DNA from: an uncultured Prevotellaceae bacterium
Lineage (GTDB): Bacteria; Bacteroidota; Bacteroidia; Bacteroidales; Bacteroidaceae
Direction of reading: 5' to 3'
DNA length: 49,827 nt
Assembly (NCBI GenBank): GCA_902776665.1
Contig: CACYQZ010000016.1
Location: 1 to 49,827 of the forward strand
Shown here piece by piece: positions 7,750 to 16,700 of this stretch; the stretch's first letter is position 1; the number at the start of each line of letters is the position of its first letter. The position numbers were made by a program, and so were the translations under genes. The notes below the pieces were generated by a model. That model was not told where the DNA came from and did not search any database. It was given only the letters and a program-made list of their open reading frames with translations.

Positions 7750-8862
7750 TTATTTCGAACTTTTTCGTCGGTTGCAGTCGCGGCATAGCATTTGGCAATT
7801 CTCGGCCACGGTGCGACCACCCTCCACCCACGGCGTGATGTGGTCGGCCTCCATTTGCTCAATCTCGAAATGCTTGCCGCAGATGGCACAAATGCCTTTT
7901 TGTTTTTCATAGACCTCGCGCCGCGTGTTGTCATCGAAGGCGCGGATGCCGAGATGGCGGATGTCGTGGTCGAAAACGTAGTGGAAAATGCCCGTCTTCT
8001 TCTGCACGTCGCTGTCGGCCATCAGGCGCGAAACCTCTTGGGCGATGGCCGTTGCCGTGAGCGTCGTGTCGCGGTATTGGTTGTAAAGCAAGCCCCAATC
8101 CACCGCTTTCATCTCCTTTTTGTATTTGCGCCCGAAGAGTTTCTCCGTCCAGTGAATCACGTCTTGGAAATACTGCCAAAGCTGGTCGGCGTCGGTGTCG
8201 TGCTGATGCTCAGCCATATATTGCTCAATGGTCTTGCCCTGCGCATCGCCAATCCATTTCAGGGCTTTCTCGAAATAGTCCTGACGAATGGGCGAACCCG
8301 AAACGAAATCCGACCCGATTTTATACGCCACGCAGCCAGTTTTCGAGAAGCGGCGCTTGGCCTGTGTCACCCAACTGCCCGAATAAACAGCGTTGCGGAT
8401 TTCCTGTTCCGTGAGTTTTTCGCCGGCAATATTGATGATGTTGAACCATTTGAGTTGTTCCTCGTCGGTTCCTTCGCAGATATAGACTTGCAACGGATAG
8501 TCGAGGATGCGGTTTTGCTGCTCTTCGGTCATATTGCTGAAACCGAGCAGGTTGCCGTCGAAATTCATTAGGTATTCGCCAGCGATGAACGAGCAGATGG
8601 AGATGGTGCGTTGCTGTCCGTCGAGCAGTTCGTATTGGTCGTTGCCGACGCGCACCCAATACATCACATTGAGCGGAAATCCGTTCCATACGGTATCCAT
8701 CACGGCGTTGCGTTTCTTGACGTCATAGACGAACTCGCGCTGATATTTCGGGCGAATGTTCAGCCGTCCGCTGTAGCCCGTGATGCCTTCCTCTTGAATG
8801 CTGAGGTCTTCGTATTTCTCAGCCAATTCGCGAATTTTGATTTGGTGAAGTTCGATTTTCAT
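7750..8862 (-). CDS. DUF262 (GmrSD-N-like) / HNH nuclease, cassette A
   Basis: A 370-residue cytoplasmic protein with an N-terminal DUF262 domain and a C-terminal HNH nuclease. The DUF262 (ParB-like NTPase) signature is YQREFVYDVKKRNAVMDTV and DGQQRTISI at residues 81-89. The HNH module is at residues about 325-370: CAICGKHFE, EADHITPW, GGRTVAENCQMLC and CRDCNRRK, giving two zinc Cys pairs, the catalytic His and the Asn. DUF262 proteins such as GmrS, BrxU and SspE read modified DNA and control a fused nuclease, so I infer modification-dependent restriction. Start 8862 (MKIELHQI) is chosen over the longer frame because copy B begins the same way. The gene starts 16 nt after the MTase. Confidence 0.88.
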   Translation of the reverse strand: MKIELHQIKIRELAEKYEDLSIQEEGITGYSGRLNIRPKYQREFVYDVKKRNAVMDTVWNGFPLNVMYWVRVGNDQYELLDGQQRTISICSFIAGEYLMNFDGNLLGFSNMTEEQQNRILDYPLQVYICEGTDEEQLKWFNIINIAGEKLTEQEIRNAVYSGSWVTQAKRRFSKTGCVAYKIGSDFVSGSPIRQDYFEKALKWIGDAQGKTIEQYMAEHQHDTDADQLWQYFQDVIHWTEKLFGRKYKKEMKAVDWGLLYNQYRDTTLTATAIAQEVSRLMADSDVQKKTGIFHYVFDHDIRHLGIRAFDDNTRREVYEKQKGICAICGKHFEIEQMEADHITPWVEGGRTVAENCQMLCRDCNRRKSSK

Positions 8863-8878
8863 ATTGATTGTTTTAATA

Positions 8879-9985
8879 TTATTGTTTGCGACGGATAAAA
8901 ATTCGTTGATATACAACCCTTGCATTTCCATTTTTATCTAATAAATAAGGGTTTTGAATTCTCCAAGTTTTGTCTTGCTTCTTGAAATATTCGGCTTTTT
9001 CTTTCTTGGGTGGTGTATAAAAAGCACATTCGTTTTCTGCCCATTCAATATCACCGCCACGCCAAATTATCTCAAACTGATTTGGATTGTATTTGTCAAG
9101 GAATGTTACGGGAACGCCCATTATTCCATCATAATCACAAGGTATTTCTCTGTAAGAATCGACATTAATAGCATTATAGTTGTCATACTTCGGATATTCC
9201 TCTGGCGTATATTGTTTGTATAAGATTAATTCTTCATTATGTTTGCTTACGGGTAGATTTGTGAACCAGCAAGAGGTTGAAACACGAGCCATCTTTTTGC
9301 CGTTCTCCAAATGATGGTATTTTTCCCAATCATCTGGAACCTGAAAGTACATTCCTACATTGAAATTCGTATAACCAGTTCTAATTTTATCTTGTTGGAA
9401 TAATTTGAATACTTCACGGCATGCCAGAGCATTAGTATTACCTATTATTAAAAATTGTTTTTGGTGAATTGATAATTGTGCAACGTATTCCCTAAAAAGA
9501 GAGAACGGTGGATTTGTAACTACAATATCGGCTTCTTTTAGAAGTTCGACACATTCATGTGAGCGAAAATCGCCGTTTCCTTTTAACAACGACAGCACGT
9601 TTTTGTCGTTTTGAAGCAAGTATTGCACATCGGCCAAATTCACTGCACCGTCGCCGTTGTAATCTTTTACTTCCGTGATTTCGACTTTGTAAGCAACCTT
9701 TTTTGCCGTTTCCTCGGCAAAATCGAACTTCAACGATAATTCATCGCCCGAAATCGGCGAACCATCGTAACAGGTCGCAATCAACTTTTTCAGTCCAAAA
9801 ACATTGAAATTCAAGGCAAAATACTTGAAGAAATTGCTTTCGTAAGGGTCGTCGCAATTGCAGAAAACCACCTTATCTTTAAAATAAGGTTTGTAATACT
9901 TGAGTTCTTTGGTGATGTCGCCTAACTGAGTGTAAAACTCGTCTTTTTTTGCCCGCTTTGCATTTGTCAAATCAATTCTTGCCAT
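8879..9985 (-). CDS. EcoRI-family adenine-specific DNA methyltransferase, cassette A
   Basis: A 368-residue N6-adenine methyltransferase of the M.EcoRI family. KRAKKDEFYTQ at residues 10-20 and FCNCDDPYESNFF near 41-53 are family segments, and the catalytic motif IV is VVTNPPFSLFREY at 156-167. Residues 108-119 form DYNGDGAVNLAD, a perfect EF-hand/dockerin-type calcium-loop pattern inserted before motif IV. The DNA turns clearly AT-rich from the NPPF region to the 3' end, while the 5' third and the nuclease gene do not, suggesting a swapped specificity half. The gene follows a structured RNA (10023-10271) and precedes the DUF262-HNH nuclease. Modification site is unknown. Confidence 0.92.
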   Translation of the reverse strand: MARIDLTNAKRAKKDEFYTQLGDITKELKYYKPYFKDKVVFCNCDDPYESNFFKYFALNFNVFGLKKLIATCYDGSPISGDELSLKFDFAEETAKKVAYKVEITEVKDYNGDGAVNLADVQYLLQNDKNVLSLLKGNGDFRSHECVELLKEADIVVTNPPFSLFREYVAQLSIHQKQFLIIGNTNALACREVFKLFQQDKIRTGYTNFNVGMYFQVPDDWEKYHHLENGKKMARVSTSCWFTNLPVSKHNEELILYKQYTPEEYPKYDNYNAINVDSYREIPCDYDGIMGVPVTFLDKYNPNQFEIIWRGGDIEWAENECAFYTPPKKEKAEYFKKQDKTWRIQNPYLLDKNGNARVVYQRIFIRRKQ

Positions 9986-10022
9986 AAATTATAGTCTTTT
10001 TGCATAACTATAAGTCACAGCG

Positions 10023-10271
10023 AAAAAGAAGTGCGAGCTTCTCATCACTTACCAAGGTAGCCCTGCGAAGGAAACCTTTTCCACTCTAAGAAAACTCACA
10101 CTAAGCGTGTAAGCATCTTATTACGAGTGGAAAAGACAAACCTATACAGGTTGCCTTTACTGATTATTCCAGCGTTTTATATCCGTTAAACTTTCGCAGG
10201 GCTTTCGGTATAAGTGAAATAATAGTAATGCTTAATCCAACAAAAAATTTGCCCCCTCACAAAGAAAGGAC
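10023..10271 (-). ncRNA. Structured leader/non-coding RNA of cassette A
   Basis: Predicted 249-nt RNA running from G10271 to a T-run ending at 10023. The 5' end is GTCCTTTCTT + T + GTGAGGGGGCAAA, shared with copy B. Helices: P1 outer CACTTA..CC (10216-10207) with GGTAAGTG (10053-10046); P1 inner AGCCCTGCGAA (10203-10193) with TTCGCAGGGCT (10069-10059); P4 hairpin AACCT/AGGTT (10152-10139); P2 CTTTTCCACTC (10135-10125) with GAGTGGAAAAG (10086-10076); P3 CTTACAC/GTGTGAG (10113-10095); terminator hairpin AGAAG/CTTCT (10042-10027) then Ts. Copy B has the same fold with different bases. No ORF fits. It ends 37 nt before the MTase start, so it may be a separate RNA, an attenuated leader, or both. 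Confidence 0.82.
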
Positions 10272-10275
10272 AGTG

Positions 10276-10283
10276 CAAAGATA
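10276..10283 (-). promoter_or_regulatory. Promoter of cassette A RNA
   Basis: TATCTTTG on the minus strand, with a TTG 19 nt further upstream and a likely start at G10271. In copy B the spacing from the -7 box to the GTCC start is identical. Confidence 0.8.
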
Positions 10284-10333
10284 CAAACAAAGATTCGATT
10301 GACAAAAAAAAGCGCGGAAAAATTCAAATCGAG

Positions 10334-10381
10334 CGCGAAAAGAAAGCCGTTCCACTGCCTCGTGATGAAGCGGTGGAACGG
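10334..10381 (-). terminator. Terminator of the M48 peptidase gene
   Basis: A perfect 9-bp stem, CCGTTCCAC (10347-10355) with GTGGAACGG (10373-10381). On the minus strand it is followed by a T-rich CTTTCTTTTC tract. Confidence 0.8.
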
Positions 10382-10405
10382 TGGTTTGTGGTTATTTTAT
10401 TGCAA

Positions 10406-11305
10406 TTATTTTTTCTTCGACGAAATCTTGATGGTTTTCGTACCAGAATTGGCCTTGGCAGCCTTTTTCGTGGTGGTCGTCGTGGTGGTCGGACCCGTGT
10501 AGTATTTCAGGGCCTCGGCCAGGAACTTGTTTTTGATGTTGTTGATGCGGGTTTCGTCGCTGGGGTGGTCGCTGAGGAACTCGGCTGTGCCACCGCCCGA
10601 CGAGGCTGCCATGCGCTGCCAGAACGTCACGGCCACATTCGGGTCGTAGCCTGCCATAGCGGCGAAAATCAATCCCATGTGGTCTGCCTCGGTCTCGTGG
10701 TCGCGCGAGTATTTCAGGTTGCGGAACTGCAGTCCTTGTTGTGCGATGATTTGGGCGATGCTCTGCGTGTTCTGACCCATGCCGAGGGCTCCAGCGACGG
10801 CGGTTCCGATTTGCAAGCCATACTGCTGCTTGATTTGCTTCGACATCTGCTCTGCCGAGTGATTGGCCACGGCGTGGGCGATTTCGTGTCCGAGCACGAC
10901 GGCGAGCGACGCCTCGTCTTGCGTGATGGGAAGCAGACCCTCATAGACAACGATTTTTCCGCCCGGCATACAGAATGCGTTGATGCTGTTGTCTTGCACG
11001 AGGTTGAACTCCCATGCGTAGTTCGACAGTTCGTTGGCGTAGCCGTTGTTCGTCAGGTAGGTTTGCACGGCGTTGGCGAGTTTCTGTCCGACGCGCTGCA
11101 CCATGGCGGTGTTCGTGGCGTTGGTCGATTTCTTGGCACTTGCCATGTACTTCGAATACTCCGTTGCGCTCAGCGAGAGCACTTCCTGATCGCTGATCAT
11201 GAGGTTTTGCTTGCGACCCGTGAGGGGCACTGTGCGTGTCGTTCCGCAGGCCGAGAACAGCACGGCAGCGACGACTGCGAGAAGATAATGTTTCAAATGT
11301 TTCAT
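10406..11305 (-). CDS. M48 family metallopeptidase lipoprotein
   Basis: A 299-residue zinc peptidase of the M48 (BepA/LoiP-like) group. The N-terminus is a lipoprotein signal (LLAVVAAVLFSAC, lipobox Cys at about 20), so it is membrane-anchored, probably on the periplasmic side. The active site is VLGHEIAHAVANHSAEQ (HExxH) at residues about 139-155, with the third ligand in HETEADHMGLIFAAMAGYDP. The C-terminus is a low-complexity threonine/lysine tail. This family handles misfolded outer-membrane proteins; that role is assumed here. It is divergently transcribed from bcp and ends at a strong hairpin. Confidence 0.93.
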   Translation of the reverse strand: MKHLKHYLLAVVAAVLFSACGTTRTVPLTGRKQNLMISDQEVLSLSATEYSKYMASAKKSTNATNTAMVQRVGQKLANAVQTYLTNNGYANELSNYAWEFNLVQDNSINAFCMPGGKIVVYEGLLPITQDEASLAVVLGHEIAHAVANHSAEQMSKQIKQQYGLQIGTAVAGALGMGQNTQSIAQIIAQQGLQFRNLKYSRDHETEADHMGLIFAAMAGYDPNVAVTFWQRMAASSGGGTAEFLSDHPSDETRINNIKNKFLAEALKYYTGPTTTTTTTKKAAKANSGTKTIKISSKKK

Positions 11306-11348
11306 GTTTTTTTATTGTTTAAGTTAAAATTTTTCGGATTTCTGGCGA

Positions 11349-11356
11349 CAAAATTA
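11349..11356 (-). promoter_or_regulatory. -7 box for the M48 peptidase gene
   Basis: TAATTTTG on the minus strand, 43 nt before the start codon. Confidence 0.6.
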
Positions 11357-11439
11357 CGAAGAAATGAGTAAAAAACCAAATTTTCTGCGATATTGTTCGT
11401 AAAAAACGGAAAAACTGTCGATTGTTCACAGAAAATTCG

Positions 11440-11447
11440 TACCTTTG
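11440..11447 (+). promoter_or_regulatory. -7 box for bcp-glnA
   Basis: TACCTTTG, 27 nt before the chosen bcp start. It argues against the longer frame beginning at 11445, which would start inside the -7 box. Confidence 0.7.
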
Positions 11448-11474
11448 CAGGGAATTTTTAACAATTTGAAAAAG

Positions 11475-11930
11475 ATGCTGAAAATTGGAGACAAAGCCCC
11501 CGAACTGCTGGGGCGCGACGAGAACGGAAATGAGTTGAAACTGAGCGACTTCGCAGGCAAGAAACTCGTGTTGTATTTTTATCCGAAGGATGCCACGCCG
11601 GGCTGTACGAGCGAGGCCTGCAACCTGCGCGACAACTACGAGCGGCTGATGGCGAAAGGCTATGCCGTGGTGGGTGTGAGCGTGCAGGACGAGCGGTCGC
11701 ACCAGAAATTCATCGAGAAACACCAACTGCCCTTCCCCCTGATTGCCGACACCGACCACGCGCTCGTGGAGGCTTTCGGCGTGTGGCAGGAGAAGAAAAT
11801 GTGCGGTCGCACCTATATGGGCACCGTGCGCACGACTTTCGTCATCGACGAGCAGGGCACAATCATTGAGGTGTATGACCCGAAGCAAATCAAGGTGAAG
11901 GAGCACGCAGAACAAATTCTAAAGAACTAA
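11475..11930 (+). CDS. bcp: Thioredoxin-dependent thiol peroxidase (Bcp/PrxQ)
   Basis: A 151-residue peroxiredoxin that reduces peroxides in the cytoplasm with thioredoxin as electron donor. The active site DATPGCTSEACNLRD contains the peroxidatic Cys and, five residues on, the resolving Cys of the PrxQ type. GVSVQDERSHQKFIEKHQLPFPLIAD, GVWQEKKMCGRTYMGTVRTTF and FVIDEQGTI are also family segments. Start at 11475 (MLKIGDKAPEL) is the family start. It is followed by glnA after 28 nt without a terminator, so the two may share a transcript. Confidence 0.96.
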   Translation: MLKIGDKAPELLGRDENGNELKLSDFAGKKLVLYFYPKDATPGCTSEACNLRDNYERLMAKGYAVVGVSVQDERSHQKFIEKHQLPFPLIADTDHALVEAFGVWQEKKMCGRTYMGTVRTTFVIDEQGTIIEVYDPKQIKVKEHAEQILKN

Positions 11931-11958
11931 GCAAATAACTAAAAACATTTAGAAAAAA

Positions 11959-13488
11959 ATGGAAAAAAACGATCGTCTGGCGTTGAACGCCAATCCCGTG
12001 GTGGCCTTTCTGAAGAAACTGCCCCATGAGTTTACGAAACAAGACATCATTCGCTTCATCGAGGAGAATGGTATCGAGATGGTGAATTTTATGTATCCCG
12101 GCGGCGACGGCAAGCTGAAAACGCTGAACTTCGTCATCAGCGACCGAGCCTATCTGAACACGATTCTGACCTGTGGCGAGCGTGTCGATGGTTCGAGTCT
12201 TTTCTCGTTTATCGAGGCATCGGCCAGCGACCTTTACGTGCTGCCGCGCTTCTCGACGGCCTTCGTCGATCCGTTTGCCGAGATTCCGACGCTCTGCCTG
12301 CTCTGCTCGTATTTCGACAAAGACGGACAGCCGTTGGCTTCGTCGCCCGAACAGACGCTGCGCCGCGCTGCACAGGCTTTCCGCGAGGTGACAGGTATGG
12401 AATATGAGGCGATGGGCGAGTTGGAATACTACGTGATTCAGCCCGTCGAGGACGTTTATCCCGCCACTGACCAGCGCGGCTATCACGAGAGCGGTCCCTA
12501 TGCCAAGACCAACGATTTCCGCACGCGCTGTATGCACTACATCGCACAGACCGGCGGACAAATCAAATACGGCCATTCCGAGGTTGGAAACTTTGTGCAG
12601 GACGGCCTTAGCTACGAGCAGAACGAGATTGAGTTCCTGCCCGTGCCCGTGTGCGACGCCGCCGACCAGTTGATGGTTGCCAAGTGGGTGATTCGCAATC
12701 TGGCATGGCTCGAGGGTCTGAACGTGACCTTCGCACCGAAAATCACGACGGGCAAGGCCGGCAGCGGTCTGCACGTTCACATGCGCCTGACGAAAGACGG
12801 CAAGAACCAGATGATTACGCCGCAACCGAAGCATCATTTCGGCACTGCCCTCTCCGACGAGGCACTGAAGATGATTGCTGGTATGATGGAACTCGCACCG
12901 AGCATCACGGCCTTCGGCAACAAGAATCCGACGAGTTATTTCCGCCTCGTGCCCCATCAGGAAGCCCCGACGAATGTGTGCTGGGGCGACCGCAACCGCT
13001 CGGTGCTCGTGCGTGTGCCGCTCGGTTGGACGGCGAAGGGCGACATGTCGGTTCTGGCCAATCCCAACGAAAAACCAACCGATTTCGACACGACGCAGAA
13101 GCAGACCGTGGAAATGCGCTCGCCCGACGGTTCCGCCGACATCTATCAGTTGTTGGCTGGCCTGTGCGTGGCTTGTCGTCACGGTTTTGAGATGCAGAAC
13201 GCGCTCGAAGTGGCCGAAAAGAACTACGTCGATGTGAACATCCACGACGATGCCCACGCCGACAAACTCGAGAAACTGGCGCAGTTGCCCGATTCGTGCA
13301 TCGCTTCCGCCGAGTGCCTCGAAAAGCAGCGTGCCGCCTACGAAGCCTACGGCGTGTTCTCGAAAGCGATGATCGACGGCATCGTCAGTCAGCTTCGCGC
13401 CTTTGACGACCGCACCCTGCGTGCCGACATCAGCGGCAATCAGGAAAAAATCACGCAACTCGTCGAGCAGTATTTCCACTGTGGATAA
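11959..13488 (+). CDS. glnA: Glutamine synthetase, type I-like
   Basis: A 509-residue glutamine synthetase that makes glutamine from glutamate, ammonia and ATP. Catalytic segments are visible: ELEYYVIQP (metal ligands), KITTGKAGSGLHVHMRL (ATP/His motif), NPTSYFRLVPHQEAPTNVCWGDRNRSVLVRVPLGW, and VEMRSPDGSADIY, which holds a glutamate ligand and the substrate-binding arginine. The DKPxD-like N-terminal region MVNFMYPGGDGKLKTLNFVI is typical of this Bacteroidetes branch. The C-terminus lacks the NLYxLP adenylylation site, so control by adenylylation is unlikely. It ends at a strong terminator (13511-13546). Confidence 0.95.
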   Translation: MEKNDRLALNANPVVAFLKKLPHEFTKQDIIRFIEENGIEMVNFMYPGGDGKLKTLNFVISDRAYLNTILTCGERVDGSSLFSFIEASASDLYVLPRFSTAFVDPFAEIPTLCLLCSYFDKDGQPLASSPEQTLRRAAQAFREVTGMEYEAMGELEYYVIQPVEDVYPATDQRGYHESGPYAKTNDFRTRCMHYIAQTGGQIKYGHSEVGNFVQDGLSYEQNEIEFLPVPVCDAADQLMVAKWVIRNLAWLEGLNVTFAPKITTGKAGSGLHVHMRLTKDGKNQMITPQPKHHFGTALSDEALKMIAGMMELAPSITAFGNKNPTSYFRLVPHQEAPTNVCWGDRNRSVLVRVPLGWTAKGDMSVLANPNEKPTDFDTTQKQTVEMRSPDGSADIYQLLAGLCVACRHGFEMQNALEVAEKNYVDVNIHDDAHADKLEKLAQLPDSCIASAECLEKQRAAYEAYGVFSKAMIDGIVSQLRAFDDRTLRADISGNQEKITQLVEQYFHCG

Positions 13489-13510
13489 CGATTTCGTCAA
13501 AAATAACGAA

Positions 13511-13546
13511 ACGGGAATTGTCGAGGAAGACAATTTCCGTTTTTTT
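13511..13546 (+). terminator. Terminator of bcp-glnA
   Basis: ACGGGAATTGTC pairs with GACAATTTCCGT (one G-T wobble) around GAGGAA, followed by seven or more Ts. Confidence 0.9.
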
Positions 13547-13629
13547 GTAAATAAGCCCAAATGTTTGTCCGATTTTGCGAATGATACTGAAAATTTCTTA
13601 AATAGTTTCCGCGTTTGTCAGAAATTCGT

Positions 13630-13637
13630 TATTTTTG
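13630..13637 (+). promoter_or_regulatory. -7 box for the A2M operon
   Basis: TATTTTTG, 66 nt before the A2M start codon. Confidence 0.65.
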
Positions 13638-13703
13638 CAGTTTGTAGGCAGGCGGTGTGCGTAATTTCGATGCGAGGCCGTCGCCGAATCTAAAAACTGG
13701 AAT

Positions 13704-16700
13704 ATGATGAAGAAATTATTATTGACAGCCATCTGCGTGGTGGCGTTATCGAATTTTCAAGTGATGGCACAAGGTTATACGGCGTTATGGAAACAGGTGA
13801 GCGACGCACAGTCGAAGGACTTGCCGAAAACGGAGTTGGAGGTGCTCGGAAAGATTGCGGACAAGGCTCGCGCCGACCGCAACTACGGCCATTTGCTGAA
13901 GGCTCAGTTGCGACGGGCGGCGGTGCAGACGCAGATTGCACCCGACTCGATTGATGTCGAACTGGAGCGCGTGAAAAACGCGATGGAACAGGCCGAGAAA
14001 AGCGGAAATCGCGTTCTGGCGGCGGTCTATCAGAGCGTTTTGGGTCGAATCTACCGCGATAAATCGTCGTCGTTCGGCTATCGCGGTGCTTCAGACGACC
14101 TCGAAAGTGCCACGAACAAGGCGTTGTCGAAGGAATTTTATGCAAAATCGTTGGAACCCGTCGAATTGTTGGCGAAGCAGTCGGCGAAAGGCTACGAACC
14201 AGCACTCGTCGATGGCATCGACAGCCATATTTTCGGTGGCGACCTACTGCACGTGCTCGGCATCGAGGCTGGCGACTACAAAACGCTGCACAAGTGGTAT
14301 TTGGCGCGTGGAAATCGCCCTGCGGCGTGCATTTGTGCGCTGAATGACTTGGGAAGTTCAGACCAATCTTCTTCCATTCGGAAGTCAGCCTATCTGCTGG
14401 CGCTCGACTCGCTCATCAACGAATATCAAGACCTCAAGGAGTGCGGCGAACTGGCCATCGCCCGCTATCATTTTATGGAGCAGGCGGAAGACGCTTCGGC
14501 TGAGGAGAAAATGAACTACATCAACTACGCCCTGCAACACTGGGGGTCGTGGCCTCGGATGAACATTTTGCGCAACGCCCAAAACCACCTGACGCTGCCG
14601 TCGTTCTCGGTGTCGGTGGGCGATGGAATTCAACTACCCAACAAGCCTCGGAAGGTGGAAATTCGGCAGTTGGTGAACTGTCAGCAACTGACGATGACGG
14701 TGCAGCGCGTGAATGTCGATGGCGACACGAATTTGAATCCGCAAAACTCGCAGGACTATGCGAAACTGAAAAAACTCATCGTCAACGATGGCACACAGCA
14801 GACCGTGACGCGCCGCTACGTGGGTCAGCCCGACTATAAAGTCATCGAGGACTCAATGACCATCGCGGGGCTGCCCGTCGGTGTCTATCTCGTGGAATTT
14901 TCGACCGAGCGCGCCAATATGCGCACCGAGCGGATGCTGTTGCACGTGAGCGACCTCTACGTGATTCACGAGCCGCTGCCCGACAGTCGGATTCGGTTCG
15001 TTGTGGTGAATGCCACGACGGGACGGCCTGTTCCAGGGGCACAAATCAGGATTTCAAACCGCGCAAACAGCAACGGGAAAGACGGTTTTACGACGCTGAC
15101 AACCGACGCAAAGGGCGAGAAAATCTTTGACTTTTCGCAGGTGCGTCCCAGAACCTATTTCGTCTTCACCGACAAGGACAAATCCAGTCCCGAGCAGTCG
15201 ATTAGCACCTATTATTCGTTCTACGACAACCAAACGACGCAATACACCTACAATGTGCTGACCGACCGCAGTCTGTATCGCCCAGGCCAGACTGTCCACG
15301 CCGCCGTCATCGCCTACAAGACCGAGCGCCACACGGAAACATCGGCATTGGCTGGCGAACAGGTGACGCTGACGCTGCGCAACGCCAACCACGAGGTGGT
15401 GGAAGAGAAAAAAGTCACCACCGACGACTACGGCAAGGCTTCCGCCGACTTTGTGCTGCCCTCGACGGGTCTGACAGGTCAATTTTCCATTTCGACGAAA
15501 CGCGGAAGCACCTATTTCTCGGTCGAGGAATACAAGCGTCCGACGTTCCGCGTCGAGTTCGACGAAGTGACGGAAAAATACGAAAGTGGCGACGAAGTGA
15601 AGGTTAAAGGCCACGTGCGCAGTTTCGCGGGCGTGCCCGTGCAAGGTGCGCGTGTGAAGTATAAGGTGGTGCGCCGTCGTGCAATGTGGTGGTGGCGCGG
15701 CGACAACGAAGGCGACAAAACCCTCGTCGAAGACACGCTCGTAACCAACGACGACGGCAGTTTCGAGGTGATGGTGCCGATGGTGATGGATGAAAATCGA
15801 AGGACGAAAAACGAAAGAATTTCTCGATTCTATAACTTCGTGGTCGAGGCCGACGCCACCGACACCGCAGGCGAAAGCCATCACGGAAGCACGTCGCTGC
15901 CCTTGGGCGACAAGGCGACGGCTTTCAGCGTGACGATGCCGGCGAAAATCGAGGCCGACAGCATTGCGAAGGTGACTTTCCACTATCTGAACAACGCTGG
16001 AAAGCCCATCGACGCGAAAGTTTCGTACAATTTGAAAGATGAAACCTCAAAAATCAAGGAAAATAAGACCGTCGCAGCCAACGAAGCCTTCGAAATGCGC
16101 TTCAACACGCTGAAATCGGGACCTTACACGCTCGAAGCGACCTGCGGCGACGACACGCTGAAGCAGGAAATCATCGTGTTCTCGATGAAGGACAAGCAGC
16201 CAGCCGTGAAGACGCACGACTGGTTCTACACCTCGGCTTCGGAATTTCCACGCGACGGTCGTCCGATTTACATCCAGATGGGCGCGTCGGACAAGGACCA
16301 GCACATCGTTTATTCGATTTTCAGCGGTAACAAGGTGCTCGAAAGTGGTGTCATCGACCAAAGCAACGCCATCACCACACGCCAGTTCACCTACAAAGAT
16401 GAATACGGCGACGGTGCCTTATTGACTTGCGCGTGGGTGCGCGAGGGCAAACTCTACACCCATCAGGCCGAACTGCGCCGTCCCCTACCCGACAAGCGCC
16501 TGAAACTCTCGTGGAAAACCTTCCGCGACCGCCTTACGCCTGGCCAGAAAGAGGAATGGACGCTGCACGTAAGCCATCCTTCATCCCTTGTTGCCGTTCT
16601 CTTCGACCGCTCACTCGACGACATCCGCCGTCATTCGTGGTCGTTTGGCCCGAACATTTGGCGCAGCCTGCCCTCTACGCAGTGGATAGGCCGCCGCGAA

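Noticed and set aside
10023-10271. Possible retron msr-msd for the cassette A RNA
   Set aside because: Long inverted repeats enclosing hairpins resemble retron RNAs, but no reverse transcriptase gene exists in the window and both copies are linked to MTase and nuclease genes instead.
11890-13560. Long 556-codon frame antisense to glnA
   Set aside because: It is a shadow produced by GC-biased third positions in glnA; the sense frame is a complete glutamine synthetase.
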